DNA of 64,000 nucleotides from the NCBI GenBank assembly GCA_963792075.1, contig CAWBUW010000011.1:186001-250000 (forward strand), in the 5' to 3' direction. Shown here one piece after another: positions 57,487 to 64,000 of this stretch (its first letter is position 1; the number at the start of each line of letters is the position of its first letter). The DNA comes from CAWBUW01 sp963792075. Lineage in GTDB: Bacteria; Chloroflexota; Anaerolineae; Anaerolineales; UBA4823. The notes under the pieces are model-generated. The model was not told where the DNA came from. It was given only the letters and a program-made list of their open reading frames with translations, and did not search any database. The position numbers and the translations under genes were made by a program.

Positions 57487-60020
57487 GCGCAGACGAGATC
57501 ATCCAGCTTGAACAGGCCATCACCGCTCTGGAGGCGCAGCGGGCGCTGCTGGGCGAAGCGGTGATCCATGCCGCGCTGGCCCCGCTGCGCGAGAAGCTGG
57601 CCGCGCTGCGCTCTGCCACGCCCACCGAGCCGCAGCGCAAGCTGATCAGCGTGCTGTTTGCCGACCTCTCCGGCTTCACTGCCGTTTCCGAGCTGCTGGA
57701 TGCCGAAGACGTCACCACGCTGATCAATGCCCTATGGGAGCGCATCGACCACATCATCCTCGACCACGGCGGGCGCATCGACAAGCACATCGGCGACGCG
57801 GTGATGGCTTTCTGGGGCGCCGACGCGGCGCGGGAGGACGACGCCGAGCGCGCCATCCTGGCCGCGCTGGCCATGCAAAAAATAAAATATGAGGAGTATT
57901 TGAGCGCCGCAGAGCTGCACGCAAATACTCCCCCGATGATTCGCATGCGCATCGGCGTAAACACCGGCCCGGTGCTGCTCAGCGAGGTAGCCACCACCCA
58001 CGAGTTCACCGCCATCGGCGACGCGGTCAACACCGCCTCGCGCCTGGAGCATGCCTGCCCGCCGGGCGGGGTGCTCATCTCGCACGACAGCTACCAGCAC
58101 GTGCGCGGCCTGTTCGACCTGGAGACGCAAACGCCGCTGAGCGTCAAGGGCAAGGCCGAGCCGGTGCAGACCTACCTGGTCACCGCCGCCCGGCCGCGGC
58201 GCTTCCGCATGTCCACGCGCGGCATCGAGGGCATCGAGACGCGCACCGTCGGCCGGGAGGCCGAGATGCTGCTGCTGCAAGAAGCTTACGACGACGCCGT
58301 CGAGAGCGCCGAGACGCGCATGGTCAGCGTGGTAGGCGACCCGGGCATTGGCAAATCCCGCCTGCTCTTCGAGTTCGAGAACTGGATCTCCCGCCTGCCG
58401 CAAAGGCCGGTGACGATCAAAGCCCGCGCCACGCCCGAGACCCAGCACCACCCTGCCGGGCTGCTGCATAACCTGTTCAGCTCGCAGTTCGAGATCCTGG
58501 ACACCGACCCCCCTGCCGCGGTGCGCCTTAAGTTTTTGGAGGGCATGGCGCGCTGGGCGACCCCCGAAAAAGCCGCCCTGATCGGCCAGCTTGCCGGCTT
58601 CGACTTCTCCGACCTGCCCTCCGTCCAGGCCGCGCTGAAGAATCCCGGTTTTGACCAGATGGCCATGGCCTACCTGGTCTCTACGCTGCGTACGGTGGGC
58701 GAGCGCCGCTCCATCCTGCTCCTGCTGGAGGACCTGCACTGGGCGGATGACCGCTCGCTCGACCTGCTCACCCGCCTGCTCAACGAAAGGCCCGACCACG
58801 GTCTGCTGGCGGTGTGCCTGGCGCGGCCGGCGCTCTTCGAGCGGCGCGTCGATTGGGGCGGCGGACAGGCCTATGCCTCCCGCCTGGAGCTCAAGCCGCT
58901 CTCGACGCGCCACGCCCGCATCCTCGTCGCCGAGATCCTGCAGCGCGTGCCAGACCTGCCCTATACGCTGCGCGATACCATCGTGCACACCGCCGAGGGC
59001 AACCCTTTCTACATCGAAGAGATGATCAAGATGCTGCTCGACCAGGGCGTGATCTGCCGCGGCAACTCCGGCGAGACGCCCTGGAAGGTGACCCTGGAGC
59101 GCATGCAAACTCTGGAGATCCCCTCCACGCTCACCGGCGTGCTGCAAGCCCGCCTGGACGCGCTGCTGCCCGCCGAACGCGAATCACTGCAGCGGGCCTC
59201 CGTCGTCGGGCGCCTCTTCTGGGACGCCTCGGTGCACTTCCTCGCCGGGCTGCCGCCTGATACGCCCCCCTCGCCGGAGCAGCTTGCCATCTGGGATGAG
59301 CTGCGCCAACGTGAGCTGATCTTCCGCCGCGAGCGCTCTGCCTTTGCCGGCGCGCAGGAATTCATCTTCAAGCACGCCCTGCTGCGGGACGTGTCTTACG
59401 AATCCGTGCTCAAGCGCCTGCGCCGCCGGTACCACCGCCTGGCTGCCGAATGGCTGGTCCAGGCCGGCTCGGAGCGCGTGGACGAATACGCCGACCAGAT
59501 CGCCGCTCACTGGGCGCTGGCCGAAGACCCCGCCCAGGAAGGCGAGTGGCAGGGGCGGGCGGGCATCCAGGCCGCCGCCCACCATGCCCACGCCGAGGCG
59601 CTGCGCCGCCTGCAGCGGGCGCTGGATCTCACCCCCTCCAGCGACCCGGCGCGCCGCTACAACCTGCTGCTGCACCGCATCCAGGTGCTGGCGCTGCAAG
59701 GCAAGCGCGAAGCCCAGCGCAGCGACCTGGACCTGCTGGAAAATCTGGCAGGGCAAATCCAGGACCCCGCGGTGGAGTTTGAGGCCGCCCTGCGCCGCTC
59801 CGATTACCTGGAAGCCACCGGCGACTACCCCGCCGCTTGCGACGCCGCCCAGCGCGCCCTGGAAAAGGCCCAGGCCGCCCACGACCCGGCGCGCATTGCG
59901 GAAGCCCACCTGCGCTGGGGCGCGCCCTGTGGCGCCAGGCCGATTATTCCCAGGCGCAGGTGCAGCTCGAGCAGGCGCTGCGCCCGGCGCGCACTGCGGG
60001 CGCCCGGCGTGAAGAGATGA
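57483..60020 (+). CDS. Adenylate/guanylate cyclase-AAA-TPR regulator, N-terminal part
   Basis: Class III nucleotide cyclase domain at about 50-240 (LFADLSGFT with the first metal Asp, HIGDAVMAFWGAD with the second, AIGDAVNTASRL), then a STAND/AAA ATPase (Walker A GDPGIGKSRLL near 284, LLLLEDLHWADD as Walker B), then helical repeats. The frame is good until about 59916; beyond it the sequence becomes Arg/Cys-rich. A missing G in the run at 59917-59920 accounts for this, and the protein continues in 59837-61291. Full length would be ~1,270 residues. Confidence 0.8.
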   Translation: MSADEIIQLEQAITALEAQRALLGEAVIHAALAPLREKLAALRSATPTEPQRKLISVLFADLSGFTAVSELLDAEDVTTLINALWERIDHIILDHGGRIDKHIGDAVMAFWGADAAREDDAERAILAALAMQKIKYEEYLSAAELHANTPPMIRMRIGVNTGPVLLSEVATTHEFTAIGDAVNTASRLEHACPPGGVLISHDSYQHVRGLFDLETQTPLSVKGKAEPVQTYLVTAARPRRFRMSTRGIEGIETRTVGREAEMLLLQEAYDDAVESAETRMVSVVGDPGIGKSRLLFEFENWISRLPQRPVTIKARATPETQHHPAGLLHNLFSSQFEILDTDPPAAVRLKFLEGMARWATPEKAALIGQLAGFDFSDLPSVQAALKNPGFDQMAMAYLVSTLRTVGERRSILLLLEDLHWADDRSLDLLTRLLNERPDHGLLAVCLARPALFERRVDWGGGQAYASRLELKPLSTRHARILVAEILQRVPDLPYTLRDTIVHTAEGNPFYIEEMIKMLLDQGVICRGNSGETPWKVTLERMQTLEIPSTLTGVLQARLDALLPAERESLQRASVVGRLFWDASVHFLAGLPPDTPPSPEQLAIWDELRQRELIFRRERSAFAGAQEFIFKHALLRDVSYESVLKRLRRRYHRLAAEWLVQAGSERVDEYADQIAAHWALAEDPAQEGEWQGRAGIQAAAHHAHAEALRRLQRALDLTPSSDPARRYNLLLHRIQVLALQGKREAQRSDLDLLENLAGQIQDPAVEFEAALRRSDYLEATGDYPAACDAAQRALEKAQAAHDPARIAEAHLRWGAPCGARPIIPRRRCSSSRRCARRALRAPGVKR

Positions 60021-61291
60021 ACGCGCTGCGCAACCTGGGCAACGTCGCCTGGTCGCTGGGCGATTACCCCTCCGCACGCACCTATTACCAGCGCGCCCTG
60101 CGCCTGGCGCGCGCCATCGCCGACCGCCAGGGCGAGGCCGCCGCGCTGAACAACCTGGCGCTGGTCGCCAACAGCCTGGGCGAGCCGGCCTCTGCCCGCC
60201 AGACCTACCAGGAAGCGCTGGCCCTCTACCAGGAGATTGGCGACCGCCGCGGCGAAGGACTGTGCCTTTACAACCTGGGCGTGGTGCACCGCGCGCTGGA
60301 GGAAGAATTTGCCGCGCAGCACGTCTTCGAACAGGCGCTGCAGATCGTGCGCGCCACCGGCGACCGGCAGATCGAGGCGGCGCTGCTCAACGAGCTGGGC
60401 TTCTCCACCGGCTTCCAGGGGGATTACGCCCGCTCGCAGGCTTACCTCGACCAGGCGCTGGCGCTGACGCGCGCCATCGGTGACAAACGCAACGAGGGCC
60501 TGACGCTGGAAGGCCTGGGGCACAACGCCCTCTCGCAGGGCGACCCGCTGCGCGCCCACGACCTCTTCCTCCAGGCGCAGCAGCTCATGCACCTGATCGG
60601 CGACCGGCGCGGCGAGGGCATCCTGCTCTACCTGCTGGGCTGCGCCGCCACATCCCTGGGCCAGCTCGACGAGGCCCAATCCGCCTGCGAGGAATCCCGC
60701 CAGATCTGCCACGCCATCGGCTACCCCACGGGCGCGGCCATGGCCGAATATTACCTGGCGCTGGTCCAGCTCTACCGCGGCGACCCGGCCGGAGCGCTGG
60801 TTGCCCTGGGCTCGGTATATGCCCAGGCCGAACGGAACGAGGACCGCCTGTGCGGCCTGCTGGCGCTGGCAGCGCAGGGCTATGCCCTCTCCGACCTGGA
60901 GCGCCCCCGCGAAGCCGCCGAGCTGTTTGCCCGCGTGCTGGAGGGACGCCAATCCTACGGCCTGCCCTCCCAGGCCATGGAAGTGCGCGCTGCCCTGGCC
61001 GAGGCCGAGCTGGCGCTGGGCGACCTGCCCGCCGCGCTGACCCACGCCCACGAAGTGATGACCTTCCTCGAGACCGCCTCGCCCGACGGCGCCGAGGAGC
61101 ACCTGCGCCTGTACCGCAACCTGTTCCAGGTCTTGCAGGCCGCCTCTGACCCGCGCGCCCCGCGCCTGCTCCAGCAGGCCCACGAAAGGCTGATGGCGCT
61201 GGCCCAGCGGCTGGGGGAGGCGGACCGGGAAAAGCTGTTGCAGAACGTGCCGTATCACCGGGAGATCTGCGCGGCCTGGGAGGGGGGGTAA
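59837..61291 (+). CDS. TPR domain, C-terminal part of the cyclase-AAA-TPR regulator
   Basis: From about 59920 this frame reads RALWRQADYSQAQVQLEQAL, the natural continuation of the upstream protein, and then eight or more tetratricopeptide repeats (NNLALVANSLGEPASARQ, YNLGVVHRALEEEFAAQ, LGHNALSQGDPLRAHDL). These would be the sensor or partner-binding part of a MalT/AfsR-like signal protein. Before 59920 the frame is a shadow of the other part. It is followed by an AGACCCTAAAGG terminator hairpin. Confidence 0.75.
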   Translation: MRRRPARPGKGPGRPRPGAHCGSPPALGRALWRQADYSQAQVQLEQALRPARTAGARREEMNALRNLGNVAWSLGDYPSARTYYQRALRLARAIADRQGEAAALNNLALVANSLGEPASARQTYQEALALYQEIGDRRGEGLCLYNLGVVHRALEEEFAAQHVFEQALQIVRATGDRQIEAALLNELGFSTGFQGDYARSQAYLDQALALTRAIGDKRNEGLTLEGLGHNALSQGDPLRAHDLFLQAQQLMHLIGDRRGEGILLYLLGCAATSLGQLDEAQSACEESRQICHAIGYPTGAAMAEYYLALVQLYRGDPAGALVALGSVYAQAERNEDRLCGLLALAAQGYALSDLERPREAAELFARVLEGRQSYGLPSQAMEVRAALAEAELALGDLPAALTHAHEVMTFLETASPDGAEEHLRLYRNLFQVLQAASDPRAPRLLQQAHERLMALAQRLGEADREKLLQNVPYHREICAAWEGG

Positions 61292-61295
61292 AGCC

Positions 61296-61328
61296 AGACC
61301 CTAAAGGTTTTAGAAACCTTTAGGGTCT
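61296..61328. terminator. AGACCCTAAAGG hairpin, copy 2
   Basis: Perfect 15-bp arms (AGACCCTAAAGGTTT) and a three-base loop, five bases after the stop of the TPR frame. The outer 12 bp match the hairpin at 7409-7456. Confidence 0.75.
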
Positions 61329-61415
61329 TCTTCGCGCTGCAACTTTTCACGGGGGGGTGCGTATTAAAGGATATATCGGATAAAAATTAACGGATATTGA
61401 TTGGGGCATAAAATA

Positions 61416-61943
61416 ATGAAGAAACCAACCCTCAGCCCGACCGGCCGGCAGGCTTTGAAAAGCGCCCACCTGACCGTCTCGGTCATCTGGCTCGGCGCGG
61501 CCATCAGCATGAATGTGCTGCGCTACGCCTGGGTGCCGGCGGTGGATGCCGACCTGTACGCCGTCAACCATGCCATTACCCTGATTGACAGTTGGGTGGT
61601 GGTGCCGTCCGCCTGGCTGTCCCTGCTCACCGGCGTATTCGAAAGCTGGCTGACGACCTGGGGGTTTTTCAAATATCGCTGGGTGATCGTGAAGTGGATT
61701 GCCACCCTGGGGATGATGATTTATGCGCCCATCTTCCTGTCCCGTTGGGACCGCAGCCTGGTTGCCATATCCAAGGTCGAAGGGCTTTTGGCGCTCCAGA
61801 ACCCGGCCTACCTGCACGACAGGCAGCTCTACACGCTCTCAGGCGTGACCTTCATCGTCATCCTGGCCCTGCTTTCGCTGATTTCCACCCTGAAGCCGTG
61901 GACCAGGCTGGACCGGGAGAAAATGAAGGCCAATTCCTCGTAA
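61416..61943 (+). CDS. DUF2269-like membrane protein
   Basis: 175 residues with four hydrophobic helices: HLTVSVIWLGAAISMNVLRY, IDSWVVVPSAWLSLLTGVFESW, WIATLGMMIYAPIFL and FIVILALLSLISTLKPW. The arrangement and the conserved Trp/Gly in helix 1 resemble DUF2269-type integral membrane proteins. The ATG at 61416 has no obvious ribosome-binding site; a TTG at 61401 in frame is the alternative. Repeat family C follows. Confidence 0.65.
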   Translation: MKKPTLSPTGRQALKSAHLTVSVIWLGAAISMNVLRYAWVPAVDADLYAVNHAITLIDSWVVVPSAWLSLLTGVFESWLTTWGFFKYRWVIVKWIATLGMMIYAPIFLSRWDRSLVAISKVEGLLALQNPAYLHDRQLYTLSGVTFIVILALLSLISTLKPWTRLDREKMKANSS

Positions 61944-62000
61944 CGCAGTTGTGCGCAGCCTGCGCGAGGGTGCCGCTGAATCCCATCCTGGCTGGAGGTT

Positions 62001-62111
62001 GACCCCCTCCCCACCCTCCCCCAAATGCTGCGCATTTAGGGGAGGGCAAGATGGATCCCCACCTCTTATCCTCCCCCAAATTTCCGAATTTGGGGGAGGC
62101 AGGAGGGGGCC
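62001..62111. repeat. Nested palindromic repeat family C, copy 2 (111 bp)
   Basis: Outer arms GACCCCCTCCC / GGAGGGGGCC, a first CCCCCAAATGCTGCGCATTT hairpin and a second CCCCCAAATTTCCGAATTTG hairpin. The same layout and length as 19247-19357; the second hairpin differs in sequence but keeps its pairing. Confidence 0.85.
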
Positions 62112-62148
62112 GGGGGCAGGAGGCGGCTTTTTCTGCTAAACTAAAGCC

Positions 62149-62727
62149 ATGTTACATGCTAACTTTGTCATTATCGGTACTCTGATCGGCGCGGTCGGCT
62201 CAATCGCTTATTTGATCGATACCGTAAAAGGGAAGGTTAAACCCAACCGGGTATCTTTTCTCCTCTGGTCGATTGCGCCGTTGATTGCTTTTGCGGCACA
62301 AATCGGTAAAGGTGTCGGGATCGAGTCCCTGATGACTTTAAGTGTGGGTATCCTGCCGCTGATGACCTTCGGGGGCTCATTCATTAACAAAAAGGCGGAA
62401 TGGAAGCTGACTCGCTTCGATCTCACCTGTGGGTTCTTATCGATCGTCGGATTGATATTCTGGTTAATCACGCAAGAGGGGAATATTGCGATCGCATTCA
62501 GCATTCTTGCGGACGGATTGGCTGCAATCCCCACCGTGGTAAAGGCTTACAAATACCCTGAAACCGAGGTTGCCTGGCCGTGGCTCACGACCTCCTTCGG
62601 GGTCATCTTAACTCTCTTAACGCTCCGTCAACTGACCTTCGCCAATTCTGCTTTTATTATTTACATTTTCATCGTGGATACGACGATATTTAGCCTGGTT
62701 CAATTTAACAAGATCGGCAGGGGTTGA
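62149..62727 (+). CDS. Multi-helix membrane protein of unknown function (PQ-loop/SWEET-like fold)
   Basis: 192 residues with seven short helices. PNRVSFLLWSIAPLIAF near the start and IPTVVKAYKYPETEVAWPWL later resemble the paired PQ-like loops of small transporters (SemiSWEET/PnuC type), but no exact motif is present. The start is preceded by TAAACT six bases upstream (leaderless pattern) and no ribosome-binding site. The stop TGA lies inside the tandem repeat that follows, so the native end may have been replaced. Confidence 0.55.
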   Translation: MLHANFVIIGTLIGAVGSIAYLIDTVKGKVKPNRVSFLLWSIAPLIAFAAQIGKGVGIESLMTLSVGILPLMTFGGSFINKKAEWKLTRFDLTCGFLSIVGLIFWLITQEGNIAIAFSILADGLAAIPTVVKAYKYPETEVAWPWLTTSFGVILTLLTLRQLTFANSAFIIYIFIVDTTIFSLVQFNKIGRG

Positions 62728-62935
62728 AACCCCGCCTCAGCTCCTGAAAGCCCCTGCGGGGCTGGACAGCCCGTAGGGCTTGCATGTTCTGAGCCAGGGG
62801 ATTTATCCCCGGCTCAATTCGGCGGGGGATGGATCGGCAGGGGTTGAAACCCCGCCTCAGTTCCTGAAAGCCCCTACGGGGCTGGACAGCCCATAGGGCT
62901 TGCATGTTCTGAGCCAGGGGATTTATCCCCGGCTT
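62713..62935. repeat. Tandem 120-bp multi-hairpin repeat (REP-like)
   Basis: Two units with a 120-bp period and only a few differences. Each holds four small hairpins: GGGGTTGAAACCCC, AGCCCCTGCGGGGCT, AGCCCGTAGGGCT and CCAGGGGATTTATCCCCGG. Palindromic units in direct order next to a Y1 transposase gene (63663) suggest a REP/RAYT-type element. Confidence 0.85.
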
Positions 62936-62951
62936 CCCCCGCTGGCCTGGC

Positions 62952-63614
62952 TCAACGCGCCAGCCATTCGATTTCCAGGCTGCCTTCCAGGGCTTTGAAT
63001 TCAGGATCGCCGGTCACCAGGACAGCCTGGTGGGCAAGCGCCGCGTGGGCGGCGAAGGCATCGGCAAAAGAAACCGGAAAGCGCGCCTTGAGATGGGCCG
63101 CGCCGAAGACGGCATCCGGATCGGCGGGCAGGACTTCGATGGGCAGGGGCTGAACCGCCGAAAGGGCTTTTTGGGCGGCAGGCAGGCCGCGCCGGCGCTC
63201 GACCAGGGTTGCCATTTCACCCAGGTTGATCAATGAGAGCAGCAGGCGGCATTCGCCGCGCTGCGCCTGTTCGAGCAGCGCCAGCACGCGCCCCTGCCCG
63301 CTTTCATCCTGCAAATGCGCCAACAGGGCGAAGCTGTCCAGCACGAACACCGGCAGATCACTCATGGTTGTGTTCCGCGTATTCGGCACCGCGGTCTTCC
63401 GCAGATGCTCATGCAGCAGGGCTTCGGTCAGCAAATCATCTTCCTTGTAGAGCATACCCGCGGATTGGTGAATGGGATCGTCCAGCGCCGGCACCAGCGC
63501 CAGCACGCCGCCGTAATCCACCAGGCGCACGGCACGCCCAGGATAAAGGTGGTATTTTTTACGCAGCTCAGCCGGGATCACCACCCAGCCTTTTTGAGAA
63601 ATGGTCAGGTTCAT
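62952..63614 (-). CDS. VapB-VapC fusion (AbrB-type antitoxin plus PIN toxin)
   Basis: 220 residues. The first ~75 are an AbrB-type antitoxin (ISQKGWVVIPAELRKKYHL, PGRAVRLV). After a short junction, MSDLPVFVLDSFALLAHLQDE begins a complete PIN-domain RNase (acidic residues in FVLDS, NLGEM, SFADAFAAH and VTGDPEF). One extra base near 63395-63400 would restore an antitoxin ending in TGA that overlaps the toxin ATG at 63365, the normal layout. So this is a one-base fusion, real or an assembly error. AAGGAG precedes the start. Confidence 0.75.
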   Translation of the reverse strand: MNLTISQKGWVVIPAELRKKYHLYPGRAVRLVDYGGVLALVPALDDPIHQSAGMLYKEDDLLTEALLHEHLRKTAVPNTRNTTMSDLPVFVLDSFALLAHLQDESGQGRVLALLEQAQRGECRLLLSLINLGEMATLVERRRGLPAAQKALSAVQPLPIEVLPADPDAVFGAAHLKARFPVSFADAFAAHAALAHQAVLVTGDPEFKALEGSLEIEWLAR

Positions 63615-63662
63615 GGCAGCTCCTTGTTATACATTCTATAGAGAAAGTATAACATAGAATTA

Positions 63663-64000
63663 TCATCTTTCCTCTAATCTCTCATACAGCGCCAGAGTAG
63701 TCCTTTGTTGGTGATGCTCTTTTTGCCCGGCTGCGTATGCCATCACTCGTTCCAACGAGCGTTCGCCAAATGAAAGCGCACCATACCCTGCCTGCCATTT
63801 GAATGTCCCATGCTTATGGAGCGTATGGTTGATGGCGTAAGCGCTGGCACCTTTGATCTGCCTGACACAATCTGCCACGGCAAGCGTGGGTGGGATGGAG
63901 ACAACCACGTGAACATGATTCTCCACATTGCCAGCAGCATGAACCTTCAACCCTAGTTCGCTGGCTTTACCATACAACACGCCATAGAATAACTTCTCGT
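63663..64000 (-). CDS. IS200-like Y1 transposase, N-terminus outside the window
   Basis: At least 113 residues reach the right edge in frame. The HUH motif is HVHVVV, the catalytic Tyr is in MAYAAGQKEHH, and the FKWQAGYGALSF segment is typical of Y1/RAYT proteins of the IS200/IS605 group, which cut single-stranded DNA at hairpins. The 5' end is not in the window. The tandem hairpin repeat at 62713 is a plausible substrate. Confidence 0.8.
   Translation of the reverse strand, partial: EKLFYGVLYGKASELGLKVHAAGNVENHVHVVVSIPPTLAVADCVRQIKGASAYAINHTLHKHGTFKWQAGYGALSFGERSLERVMAYAAGQKEHHQQRTTLALYERLEER

Noticed and set aside
57732..59147. 471-codon minus-strand frame opposite the cyclase gene
   Set aside because: Antisense shadow; the plus strand carries cyclase and Walker motifs in order.
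59825..61258. 477-codon minus-strand frame opposite the TPR region
   Set aside because: Antisense of regular helical repeats in high-GC DNA, without any start signal or motif.
62713..62935. CRISPR array (units contain GTTGAAAC, as some CRISPR repeats do)
   Set aside because: Only two units with a 120-bp period, nearly the whole unit is conserved, and there are no unique spacers; each unit is a set of small hairpins.
1..64000. tRNA or rRNA genes
   Set aside because: No T-loop GTTCGANTC with matching arms and no rRNA core segments were seen by eye; a covariance-model scan would be needed to be certain.

Overview
The window reads as one contig from an Anaerolineae-like member of the Chloroflexota. 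This is inferred from style, not from a marker gene: high-GC, proline-rich genes; lipoproteins with Thr-Pro linkers; secreted proteins ending in a hydrophobic segment plus Arg; a CpaE-type ATPase with an atypical P-loop fused to a receiver domain; cyclase-AAA-TPR giants; and intergenic regions full of GC-rich palindromes. No rRNA, tRNA, CRISPR array, integrase or phage structural gene was recognised. About half of the genes are ordinary metabolic, membrane or stress genes. The rest is accessory DNA with many broken or rearranged genes.

Layout. 0-10 kb: a truncated membrane protein, a four-helix membrane protein, a large frameshifted secreted protein, then MBL hydrolase, PAS protein, M20 peptidase, lipoate ligase and two methyltransferases. 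Three copies of a ~120-bp palindromic repeat lie between these genes. 10.4-15.7 kb: a single-polypeptide methyltransferase/PstI-like endonuclease, an MFS transporter and an alpha/alpha-toroid protein. 15.9-21.2 kb: Kelch-repeat secreted protein, lipoprotein, MOSC protein and receiver-CpaE ATPase. 21.1-26 kb: FTR1 pseudogene, two sugar ABC permeases without partner subunits, and a gene of unknown family broken by a 10-bp tandem duplication. 26-34.5 kb: SPFH protein, a DUF1214/DUF1254/membrane-protein operon, a metal P-type ATPase-CsoR operon with its operator, a methyltransferase and an AlkZ-related protein. 34.7-43.2 kb is a decay zone: internally deleted desaturase, GH10-like lipoprotein without its nucleophile, a gene tail, a transposase stub, a HepT-RarA chimera and an orphan AbrB antitoxin. 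Intact CPBP, ChrA and HigB/HigA-ImmA genes lie among them. 43.3-51 kb: GGDEF-EAL protein, CoA transferase, double CDGSH protein, DODA dioxygenase, methyltransferase and MraY-like enzyme. 51-64 kb: replication-type wHTH pair, a HigB-HigA fusion, lipoprotein, thioesterase, split DUF2723 protein, M28 peptidase, split cyclase-AAA-TPR regulator, two membrane proteins, a VapB-VapC fusion and, at the edge, a Y1 (HUH) transposase beside a tandem palindromic repeat.

Three themes link the window. (1) At least five families of intergenic palindromic or repeat elements, two of which supply promoter parts or stop codons to neighbouring genes. (2) A recurring leaderless arrangement, in the best cases -35, 17 bp, -10, exactly 6 nt, ATG, including a duplicated copy that starts both the M28 peptidase and the cyclase gene. 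(3) Four toxin-antitoxin loci that survive as fusions, chimeras or orphans. Several breaks are one-base changes in short homopolymers, so assembly error must be excluded before they are called biological.
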